This document shows positions 1 through 5,156 of a DNA stretch of 6,670 nt, in pieces. The notes below the pieces were generated by a model that worked only from the letters and a program-made list of their open reading frames with translations, had not been told where the DNA came from and ran no database searches. This DNA is from an uncultured Ruminococcus sp. Its GTDB lineage: Bacteria > Bacillota > Clostridia > Oscillospirales > Ruminococcaceae. The position numbers and the translations under genes were made by a program. The stretch lies in assembly GCA_900541495.1 (NCBI GenBank), contig UQKC01000086.1, positions 1 to 6,670 of the forward strand. The letters are read 5' to 3'. Position 1 is the first letter of the stretch. Each line of letters starts with the position of its first letter.

Positions 1-58
1 TTCAGCCCTTATAGGGCTAATTTCAAACCACCGCTTGAAGCGGTGGTCTTGACTTCAA
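1..58 (+). mobile_element. Probable right end of an IS200/IS605-type element (partial)
   Basis: Two compact hairpins lie in tandem. The first is AGCCCT (4-9), loop TAT, AGGGCT (13-18). The second is ACCACCGC (27-34), loop TTGAA, GCGGTGGT (40-47). A TCAA tetranucleotide follows at 55-58. Terminal subterminal hairpins followed by a TCAA-like cleavage tetranucleotide, with no inverted-repeat ends, are typical of IS200/IS605 right ends. In TnpB-carrying elements the same region forms the 3' scaffold of the omega RNA. Any transposase or tnpB gene would lie left of the window, so only the end is seen. The family call comes from remembered resemblance and architecture, not from an alignment. The exact end (58, or just after the second hairpin) is uncertain. 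A plain transcription terminator is a weaker alternative, because no T-run follows. Confidence 0.5.
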
Positions 59-91
59 CTTTGCCCCCTCACGAGTGGTACAATCCGTTTG

Positions 92-132
92 TTCAAATGC
101 TATGACATAGGTTTGAATAATAATTAATTATT
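92..132. promoter_or_regulatory. Two dyad elements upstream of the DUF262 gene (possible operator)
   Basis: TTCAAA (92-97) and TTTGAA (112-117) flank an inner perfect pair CTATG (100-104) / CATAG (106-110) around one base, making a 26-bp imperfect dyad. Directly after it lies the perfect 14-bp palindrome AATAATTAATTATT (119-132). Both sit just upstream of, or over, the likely -35 region of the DUF262 gene. They could bind a repressor, but AT-rich DNA forms palindromes by chance. No candidate regulator is visible next to this gene. Confidence 0.35.
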
Positions 133-167
133 GGCGATAAAATATATTGTATAATCTTTTTAAGGAG
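113..167 (+). promoter_or_regulatory. Candidate promoter and ribosome binding site of the DUF262 gene
   Basis: Two overlapping -10 candidates are visible: TAAAAT (138-143), paired with TTGAAT (113-118) over a long 19-base spacer, and a perfect TATAAT (150-155) without a good -35. The second would start RNA near 162, on top of the Shine-Dalgarno AAGGAG (162-167), giving a very short leader; the first is therefore more plausible in spacing to the gene. AAGGAG lies nine bases before the ATG at 177 and decides that start over an upstream in-frame TTG at 147, which precedes the Shine-Dalgarno. Confidence 0.4.
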
Positions 168-176
168 TTGTGCAAT

Positions 177-1982
177 ATGGACGATCGCTTATCTAAAAAG
201 GAGAGAAAAAGAGAATTGAATATAAAACCGCAAGATAAAACCATAAAGGAATTACTGCGCTCCGGTCGTCAATTTATTATTCCAAGATTTCAGAGAGAGT
301 ATTCTTGGGACAGAAAAAATTATAAAGAATTTTTAGACGATATGCTCAATTGCTTAATTGTTAGTGATGGAAAAGTTATTTACGATCAATATTTCCTTGG
401 AACAATGTTGTTTGTTGGAGATTGTTTTGAGGGAGATATGAGTGAAATTGATGTAGTTGACGGACAGCAACGCTTAACAATTATTACCATATTATTTTCT
501 GCTTTATCTGATCGTTTTTTACAAATAAATCAAGATACATTCAGTGAGCAAATATTCAAGTATATTATGACTAAAAATGATGATGGCGAAGATGTAAGGA
601 TTATAAAAAGTAAAACTCATTACCCATTTTTTGCTTTTTATATACAAGAGCGAGAAAAAACAAATACGAAGAAACCGTCAACTGAAGAGGAACAGTGTAT
701 AAAAGAAACTTACGAATACCTTTACAACAATTTAAGTGAAGAAAAGCTTAGAGCGTTTTTAAAGAAAAAATACGGCGATGACAATATTAATGAATTAAAC
801 TATGTTGATATTCTCAAAGCAGTGAGAGATCAGGTTTTGAATACCACCTTTGTATCAATATCTACAAAAGAGCGCAAGCAAGCAAATATGATTTTTGAGA
901 TACTCAATGCTAAAGGTAAAAATTTATCAGGCGTTGATCTAATTAAAAATAAAATTTTTGAAATAGTAAATGACACAGAACCAGCAGATTATGCCGAAGA
1001 AAAATGGAAATCAATAAAGAATATTTTAAATGCACGCAATGTTGATGTTGGTTTCGTGCAATTTTACCGCTATTTTTGGATTTCTAAATATAAGAAATCT
1101 AATATAAATAAGTTGTACGATGATTTTAAATCCACTATTAAACCAGCCAATAAAGATCGATATAAAAAATTTTTAACAGAAATAGAAGATACCGCAAGAA
1201 TATATGTTCAAACCGTTTCTCCTGAAAGAAATGATTTTCAAAATAAAAAAGAGTATTTTGGACTTGTTCAAAGTATTAAAGTTATGTCGGATTACTTTAA
1301 TATAACGCAAGTACGAATAGCTTTAATTGCGTTAATTGAAGCTAAAGAAAAAGGAATTATAACTTTGACACAACTAAAATCAATGGTTTATGAACTCGAG
1401 AATTTCCATTTTTCTTATAATGCGATTTGCTCTAAACCCACAAATAAACTCGAAAAGATTTATTCTGATTTTTCTATTTCTTTAAGAAATTGCAATGATA
1501 AAATTGAAGCAAGAAATATTATAAAAAAATTAACTAATCAGTTGAATGAAATTTATGTTTCATATCAAGAATTTGAAAGTGAATTTATCAATTTGACATA
1601 TACCAAAAAAAGCAATAATTCTGATAATGTGATAACTAAGTATGTTGTTAATAAAATTGCTTCTTATTATGAAGGTAAAGAAATTTTTGAAGATGACGGA
1701 AGTATTGAACATATACTTCCTGAATCAAACGATACAAAAAATAATAATATAGGAAATTTGATTTTGTTAGAACAAGTCTTAAATGGAGAAGCGGATTGTT
1801 TAGAATATATAGACAAAATTGCAGTGTACAAAAAATCATCGTATAAATGGATAAAAGAGTTTGTAAGTAGTAATACAGAATGGTCAGATGATAAGATACA
1901 AGAACGATCAAAAAAATTATCTGAATTTTACTACACGAAGATTTTAGCAAAAAAGATATCATTAAATGCTTTGAAACGATAA
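177..1982 (+). CDS. DUF262 / DUF1524 (GmrSD-type) probable type IV restriction endonuclease
   Basis: The predicted protein has 601 residues. The N-terminal DUF262 (GmrS-like) domain shows IPRFQREYSW at residues 35-44, YFLGTML at 72-78 and the signature DGQQR at 95-99, the nucleotide-handling motif of the family. The C-terminal DUF1524 (GmrD-like, HNH fold) domain shows IEHILP with H512, then IGNLILLE with N527, then the YKKSS...W stretch at 551-558; H512 and N527 are the expected nuclease motif residues, so it looks catalytically intact. Single-chain proteins of this layout include GmrSD, which cuts glucosylated hydroxymethylcytosine DNA, and relatives such as BrxU and SspE that restrict phages; the DNA modification sensed here cannot be told. 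ATG 177 is chosen for AAGGAG nine bases upstream. The gene is much more AT-rich than the genes to its right, lies alone beside an IS end, and is probably acquired. Cytoplasmic; no membrane segments are seen. Confidence 0.87.
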   Translation: MDDRLSKKERKRELNIKPQDKTIKELLRSGRQFIIPRFQREYSWDRKNYKEFLDDMLNCLIVSDGKVIYDQYFLGTMLFVGDCFEGDMSEIDVVDGQQRLTIITILFSALSDRFLQINQDTFSEQIFKYIMTKNDDGEDVRIIKSKTHYPFFAFYIQEREKTNTKKPSTEEEQCIKETYEYLYNNLSEEKLRAFLKKKYGDDNINELNYVDILKAVRDQVLNTTFVSISTKERKQANMIFEILNAKGKNLSGVDLIKNKIFEIVNDTEPADYAEEKWKSIKNILNARNVDVGFVQFYRYFWISKYKKSNINKLYDDFKSTIKPANKDRYKKFLTEIEDTARIYVQTVSPERNDFQNKKEYFGLVQSIKVMSDYFNITQVRIALIALIEAKEKGIITLTQLKSMVYELENFHFSYNAICSKPTNKLEKIYSDFSISLRNCNDKIEARNIIKKLTNQLNEIYVSYQEFESEFINLTYTKKSNNSDNVITKYVVNKIASYYEGKEIFEDDGSIEHILPESNDTKNNNIGNLILLEQVLNGEADCLEYIDKIAVYKKSSYKWIKEFVSSNTEWSDDKIQERSKKLSEFYYTKILAKKISLNALKR

Positions 1983-1986
1983 TTAG

Positions 1987-2005
1987 TGACAACAAAATGA
2001 CAACA
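1987..2005. repeat. Two TGACAACA direct repeats at an 11-bp period
   Basis: TGACAACA occurs at 1987-1994 and again at 1998-2005, separated by AAA, five bases after the DUF262 stop codon. A period of about one helical turn is typical of tandem protein-binding sites, including integrase arm sites, but no integrase is in the window. Two copies of eight bases in A-rich DNA is weak evidence. Confidence 0.35.
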
Positions 2006-2054
2006 GAAATTTGGAGAGTCCATATTTTATGGATATTTCAGATAACTAAAATAA

Positions 2055-2210
2055 CTCGTGCCAAATCACCTATACAGAATTGTTTAAGAGGTGGTTTTCG
2101 GGAGCGAGTGGGAATGAGTTTTTTTGCTTCCCTGCGTTGTTTGAGAGCTTTTTAACAACGTGAATTCAGTGGATTTTTATGTGTTTTTTCAGAATAGGTG
2201 ACTACCTATT
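2055..2210 (+). other. Gene-free structured segment with inverted-repeat pair (MITE-like or structured RNA)
   Basis: No ORF with a start and ribosome binding site is seen in the gap 1983-2240. Stem-loops follow one another here. AAATCACCT (2063-2071) pairs with AGGTGGTTT (2089-2097), extended outward by CC/GG and CTCG (2055-2058) / CGAG (2105-2108). GGGAA (2110-2114) pairs with TTCCC (2128-2132). CGTTGTT (2135-2141) pairs with AACAACG (2154-2160). AATAGGT (2193-2199) pairs with ACCTATT (2204-2210). In addition TCACCTATACAGAA (2066-2079) matches the reverse complement of 2188-2201 at 12 of 14 bases, like the ends of a 136-bp miniature element. No target-site duplication is seen. It could be an IS remnant, a MITE or a structured RNA; its position suggests the right border of the DUF262 insertion. 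Confidence 0.4.
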
Positions 2211-2213
2211 TTT
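2193..2213 (+). terminator. Weak terminator-like hairpin downstream of the DUF262 gene
   Basis: AATAGGT (2193-2199), loop GACT, ACCTATT (2204-2210), with the stem running into a five-T run (2209-2213). The shape fits a Rho-independent terminator, but the stem is short and only two of its seven pairs are G-C. It lies about 210 bases after the gene's stop, so it may belong to the structured segment instead. Confidence 0.3.
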
Positions 2214-2240
2214 ATAAGCGGAATTATTCAGCGATTCCTT

Positions 2241-2277
2241 AAAAATGGATGCTCCATACAGTGTGAGCATCCATTTT
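2241..2277 (-). terminator. Strong Rho-independent terminator of the MFS transcription unit
   Basis: A perfect 13-bp stem, AAAATGGATGCTC (2242-2254) and GAGCATCCATTTT (2265-2277), encloses a 10-base loop. Read on the minus strand, the stem runs into five T's. It begins 39 bases beyond the MFS stop codon. The A- and T-rich stem base also gives a four-T run on the plus strand, so it may work in both directions and shield the two converging units from each other. Confidence 0.88.
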
Positions 2278-2315
2278 CTATATGTTTATTATATAATGTC
2301 AAACTTCGGGTTGGT

Positions 2316-3584
2316 TTATCCCAGCTCTCTGAGAGCCTTTATCCTGCTGAAAACAGCGCAGACAATAACGCCTGCAATGCCTATCACGAAGAAAAGGAAC
2401 GCCGCGCCCGAGCCTTTTTCCGTGCCGAAAATATTCAGCAGAAGCGCATTTTTCGTGCCTGCCATAAAAGGTTCAAAGACCTTATCGACCAGAAAACCTC
2501 CGAGAAAATATCCGACGGGAATGGAGAAAAACTGGAGCGTATTGCGCACGGAATATACACGTCCGAGCATTTCCTTCGGGACAGTGCTTCGGAAGATAAC
2601 GTCATAGTTCGCGCTCATGAGCGGAATGAACAGCCAGCCAAGAACTGCGCCGATGCACCATGCTATCGTATTGTTTCCGAATGCGAGCAGGAAATTTTCC
2701 GTGCTCATCGAAACGATCAGGCAGGCGCAGATAGTTTTTGAACGGCTTTTCGGCTTCGGGAAAAATGTTGCGATAACACTGCCTATGAGCGTTGCAATGC
2801 CTGCGCTGCTGCTGACTGCGCCGAGTGCGGCTTCATTGCCTTTTGAGAGGATAAGCGCAGGAAGTGCGGCGTTGTAGATAGAAGCGATGAAGTTTATCGC
2901 AGAGAGGAAAAGTATCATACAGAGTATGCCCTTGTTCCTGCCGAGGTAGGAAACGCCGCTTTTCGCCGATCGGAGAAGCGTTTCCTTGCCGTTTTCGTTC
3001 TGCGGTGCTTCGGGTATCTTTATAAAGAAGAGAAGAACCGTGAAAGCAACGGAAAATGTCGCAAGGTCAAAGGCGATAACGGCATCAAGTCCTGCAAAGG
3101 AAACTATAGCAGTCGCGAGAACGGGAGTCAGGATCGAAACGAGCGAATTTGAAAAATATCTCATTGCGCTTGTTTTCTGATAGTGCTTTTCGGGTGTGAG
3201 AAGCGTTGTCGCAACATCGGAAGCAGGCGACTGCACCGAGTTCATTAGTCCGTTCAGAGCGTTGAGAATGTAAATATGCCATACTTCAAGTGAGCCTGTT
3301 TTCAGCAGCACGAGAACGCAGACCGTTGTCAGCGCCGCAAAGCTGTCACAGACGAGCATCACGGCTTTCTTGTTCCATTTGTCGCTTATCGCACCTGCAA
3401 AGATGCTTACGATAACATAAGGCGCGTATGAACAGACTGTCAGCAGGGCGGTAGTCAGCGCCGAGCCGCTGTCGTTGTAGAGCCATATCACCAGCGCAAA
3501 GCCTGTCATTGAACTGCCGAGCGAAGAAAGCGTCTGTGTGAGCCATAAAATGATAAATGTTTTGAGTTCTTTTAATGTATTCAT
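2316..3584 (-). CDS. MFS drug exporter, DHA3 / MefA-like family
   Basis: The 422-residue protein has about twelve hydrophobic segments (for example near residues 9-36, 44-66, 74-95, 146-165, 168-190, 219-245, 255-275, 306-325 and 394-414). The MFS motif A region GAISDKWNKK lies at 64-73, between helices 2 and 3. The VPKEMLGRVYSVRNTLQF stretch (335-352) is typical of the DHA3 branch, which includes the macrolide exporter MefA and many uncharacterised clostridial permeases. It is a cytoplasmic-membrane, proton-driven exporter of a small molecule by family; the substrate is not readable. ATG 3584 has AAAGGAG (3594-3600) nine bases upstream. That site lies inside a pairing region controlled by a leader peptide (3683-3721), which suggests induction by a ribosome-targeting compound. 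The gene is last in a unit starting with a broken methyltransferase gene and is followed by a strong terminator. It appears intact. Confidence 0.9.
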   Translation of the reverse strand: MNTLKELKTFIILWLTQTLSSLGSSMTGFALVIWLYNDSGSALTTALLTVCSYAPYVIVSIFAGAISDKWNKKAVMLVCDSFAALTTVCVLVLLKTGSLEVWHIYILNALNGLMNSVQSPASDVATTLLTPEKHYQKTSAMRYFSNSLVSILTPVLATAIVSFAGLDAVIAFDLATFSVAFTVLLFFIKIPEAPQNENGKETLLRSAKSGVSYLGRNKGILCMILFLSAINFIASIYNAALPALILSKGNEAALGAVSSSAGIATLIGSVIATFFPKPKSRSKTICACLIVSMSTENFLLAFGNNTIAWCIGAVLGWLFIPLMSANYDVIFRSTVPKEMLGRVYSVRNTLQFFSIPVGYFLGGFLVDKVFEPFMAGTKNALLLNIFGTEKGSGAAFLFFVIGIAGVIVCAVFSRIKALRELG

Positions 3585-3585
3585 A

Positions 3586-3699
3586 ATACCTTGCTCCTTT
3601 AAATTTGATTTAAGTCAAAGTGCAAGGTATGACGGTCAATTTACTTTATTAAAAGCGTGTCAGGTGACCTCTATGCAATCCGTCATTCCTTGCATAGAG
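3586..3699 (-). promoter_or_regulatory. Translational attenuator in the leader of the MFS gene
   Basis: Read on the minus strand, four segments can pair alternatively. Segment 1 (3699-3690, CTCTATGCAA) pairs perfectly over 10 bp with segment 2 (3678-3669, TTGCATAGAG). TGCAAGGAATGACGG (3694-3680), which overlaps segment 1, pairs at 14 of 15 positions with segment 3 (3635-3621, CCGTCATACCTTGCA). Segment 3 also pairs over 9 bp, ATACCTTGC (3630-3622) with GCAAGGTAT (3594-3586), which lies between the MFS Shine-Dalgarno and its ATG. CTTT (3620-3617) with AAAG (3600-3597) extends that stem across the Shine-Dalgarno AAAGGAG. So 1:2 plus 3:4 would silence the gene, and 1:3 would open it. An inner near-palindrome TTTGACTTAAATCAAA (3619-3604) fills the loop. 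No T-run follows either stem closely, favouring translational over transcriptional control. The pairings are seen directly; the mechanism is inferred from ermC- and cmlA-type systems. Confidence 0.72.
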
Positions 3700-3721
3700 C
3701 CGTGATGATGCAAAGTATCAT
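3683..3721 (-). CDS. Regulatory leader peptide (12 aa) upstream of the MFS gene
   Basis: The ORF encodes MILCIITALCKE and ends with TGA. AGGAGG (3737-3732) lies ten bases before its ATG, the strongest Shine-Dalgarno in this unit, and it overlaps the TAG stop (3738-3736) of the methyltransferase gene, a layout that allows translational coupling. The last codons and the stop lie inside pairing segment 1 of the attenuator, so ribosome position on this ORF would decide which downstream stem forms. A ribosome held in the first half would cover the start of segment 1 yet leave 3689-3680 free to pair with segment 3 and open the MFS start site. Leader peptides of similar length control erm, cmlA and similar resistance genes. 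No match to a named leader is claimed. The strong ribosome site and precise placement argue against a chance ORF. Confidence 0.7.
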   Translation of the reverse strand: MILCIITALCKE

Positions 3722-3735
3722 TGCGGTTCCACCTC

Positions 3736-4497
3736 CTATTTTTTCACCGTGAAAAACAAACGGGGCATTTTCAGTATGATATTTCCGTCCGCCTGAACGG
3801 GGTAGTTAGCTTTTATCCTTTCAAGCAGGTCGGAAAGAAAATCGTTCTTTTCCGCTTCGTCAAGCGCTTCGAGATATGGGCGCAGACCGCTGCCCTTGTA
3901 CCAGTCGATGACTGAGCTGTGCGAGGGAACGATGTGATAATATGAAGTGTCCCACATCTCGACCTCGGAAGCCGACTTGCAGAGTATATTATATGTTTCC
4001 TCGGGCGAAAGGTTGTGAAAATTATGTATGGAGTTGAGCTTTTTCCACTTTTCGTCCGCAACAAGGCTGTTCAGTTCGTGATAGAACATCGCATACTGAA
4101 CAAGCGGCATCTGAACGGCAAGAACTCCGCCGTCATTAAGCTTTTCGATAAGCTTCGGAAGCAGTTTTTCGTGGTCGGGTATTCAGTGCAGGCAAGCATT
4201 TGAGAAGATAAGGTCGAACTTGCCCAATTCTTCAAGTCCGTCGGGAACGAAGCGCTTTCTGAACTTCATTTCGGGATAGGAAGCCGCCGCTTTTTCAAGC
4301 ATATTGTCCGAACTGTCGATGCCGAGGATATCCGCTTCGGGAAAACGCCTGAAAAGCTGTGCCGTGCTGTTTCCGGGACCGCAGCCGATGTCAAGTATGG
4401 TTTTCGGCTCGATATGAAGCCTGTTTATAAGGTCGATCGAGGGCTGTGTGCGCTCTCTTTCGAATTTAGTGTACTGAACCGAGTTCCAGTCGCCCAT
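3736..4497 (-). pseudogene. Trans-aconitate methyltransferase-like (Tam) gene interrupted by in-frame UGA
   Basis: Read through, the gene encodes 253 positions, close to the 252 residues of E. coli Tam. The start MGDWNSVQYTKFERERTQPS and the SAM-binding motif DIGCGPGNST (36-45) are characteristic of the Tam branch of class I methyltransferases, which methylate trans-aconitate or similar small acids in the cytoplasm. Codon 105 is TGA (4185-4183), in SNACLH-stop-IPDHEKLLP, where the family has a conserved Trp (the NA-L-W-PDH motif). The frame continues unbroken on both sides, so one G-to-A change of TGG explains the interruption. UGA is a stop in neighbouring genes, so a 104-residue fragment without the C-terminal substrate-binding half is expected. 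ATG 4497 has GGAGGTG (4510-4504) six bases upstream; a GTG at 4524 is a worse start. A sequencing error or recent mutation is possible, since no other decay is visible. Confidence 0.82.
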
Positions 4498-4526
4498 AAA
4501 AAACACCTCCGTGAATTTCTGCACAT

Positions 4527-4555
4527 ATTATAGCACGGCTGAACGGGATTTTCAA
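4527..4555 (-). promoter_or_regulatory. Strong promoter for the methyltransferase-leader-MFS unit
   Basis: On the minus strand TTGAAA (4555-4550), a 17-base spacer and TATAAT (4532-4527) are present, with the extended -10 TGC (4535-4533). This is nearly the full sigma-A consensus. The start of RNA would fall near 4520, leaving about 23 bases before the methyltransferase ATG. No terminator is seen between that gene and the MFS gene, so it probably drives both. Confidence 0.82.
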
Positions 4556-4593
4556 GATTTTGGGTGCAAAAATTTTCGTAGGCTTATTTTTAT

Positions 4594-4620
4594 ATGTACG
4601 GAAACATAACGGAAAATGTT
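4594..4620. promoter_or_regulatory. Repeats between the divergent promoters (possible operator)
   Basis: ACGGAAA occurs at 4598-4604 and 4609-4615, eleven bases apart, on one face of the helix. Inverted pairs overlay them: ATGT (4594-4597) / ACAT (4604-4607) and AACAT (4603-4607) / ATGTT (4616-4620). The cluster lies 13 bases upstream of the -35 of the plus-strand promoter and between the two divergent promoters, a natural place for the XRE-AbrB regulator or another factor to bind. Assignment to that regulator is inference. Confidence 0.35.
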
Positions 4621-4632
4621 AAGAAACGTTGG

Positions 4633-4661
4633 TTGCAAGACACGGAATTATGTGATAAAAT
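4633..4661 (+). promoter_or_regulatory. Promoter of the regulator-ABC exporter operon
   Basis: TTGCAA (4633-4638), a 17-base spacer and TAAAAT (4656-4661) with extended -10 TGA (4653-4655). RNA would start near 4668, leaving a leader of about 54 bases before the TTG start at 4722. It is divergent from the promoter at 4527-4555. Confidence 0.7.
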
Positions 4662-4721
4662 ACATTTCAGAGAATATGAAAAGAATGATTTTTCATACAA
4701 GCCTGAAAGGGGTGTTTGACT

Positions 4722-5156
4722 TTGATAAACGAACGCTTAAAGGAGCTGCGCCGTGAAAAAGGGTACAGCCTTGAATATGTTGCGGAAAAGATAAACGTTT
4801 CGCGCCAGACCGTTTCAAAGTGGGAATCGGGCGAAACCGTTCCCGATGTGCTGAAATGCAAGGAGCTTGCCGATATTTACGATATTTCTATGGACGAGCT
4901 TCTTGCCGAAAAGGGCGAAGACCCCGAGGAGAAGCGCACGGGAAAATACGCTTTCGGCGTTGTCCGAGTGGGTGAGAGAGGACAGATCGTTATCCCGAGC
5001 AGAGCGAGAAAGATTTTCGGCATCAGCAAGGGCGATATGCTGCTTTTCCTCGGTGATATACATAAAGGAATGGCGGTCGTTCCGCTCAAAAAGCTTGGCG
5101 GCGAGCTCGGCTTCGATATGACGGAGGAAGAAAACGATGATGATAAGGATAAGTGA
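4722..5156 (+). CDS. XRE-family HTH and SpoVT/AbrB-domain fusion transcriptional regulator
   Basis: The 144-residue protein begins with an XRE/Cro-type helix-turn-helix (about residues 3-61); LEYVAEKINVSRQTVSKWESG (17-37) holds the recognition helix. A charged linker follows (62-75), then a SpoVT/AbrB-type swapped-hairpin DNA-binding domain (about 77-122) with RVGERGQIVIPSRARKIFGI at 82-101. The tail is acidic (EEENDDDKDK). Two DNA-binding folds in one chain recur in clostridial regulators placed before ABC exporter genes, so it probably controls its own operon. The start is TTG 4722, nine bases after AAAGGGG (4706-4712). The TTG at 4716 is only three bases from that site, and no ATG is available. 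The 3' end overlaps the ABC ATPase gene by 20 bases in another frame, which indicates translational coupling. The signal sensed is unknown. Confidence 0.88.
   Translation: MINERLKELRREKGYSLEYVAEKINVSRQTVSKWESGETVPDVLKCKELADIYDISMDELLAEKGEDPEEKRTGKYAFGVVRVGERGQIVIPSRARKIFGISKGDMLLFLGDIHKGMAVVPLKKLGGELGFDMTEEENDDDKDK

Noticed and set aside
4..47. CRISPR repeat
   Set aside because: The two hairpins differ in sequence and there is no repeated unit with spacers.
147..176. Longer DUF262 protein starting at the in-frame TTG at 147
   Set aside because: The AAGGAG site lies inside that extension and is correctly spaced for ATG 177; the ten extra residues resemble translated leader sequence.
1648..1995. 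115-codon minus-strand ORF within the DUF262 gene
   Set aside because: It is antisense to the conserved DUF1524 region, has no ribosome binding site and its peptide looks like a shadow of AT-rich coding sequence.
2019..2033. TCCAT/ATGGA hairpin as the DUF262 gene terminator
   Set aside because: The stem is only five pairs with few G-C and no real T-run follows, so it is not a convincing terminator.
2040..2153. Short minus-strand reading frame across the structured gap (KALKQRREAKK...)
   Set aside because: It is open for fewer than 40 codons, with no start codon or ribosome binding site; better explained as non-coding repeat DNA.
2245..2607. 120-codon plus-strand ORF over the terminator and the MFS 3' end
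   Set aside because: It starts inside the terminator stem and is antisense to the well-supported MFS coding frame.
3736..4110. Separate 124-residue gene beginning at the ATG at 4110
   Set aside because: It is the in-frame C-terminal part of the Tam-like gene; the ATG is an internal Met after GGVLAVQ, and the conserved frame continues upstream to the UGA.
4183..4185. UGA as selenocysteine, or as Trp through a changed genetic code
   Set aside because: The position is a conserved Trp in Tam proteins, not a Cys/Sec site; no convincing SECIS-like hairpin directly follows; and UGA ends the leader, regulator, ATPase and permease genes here.
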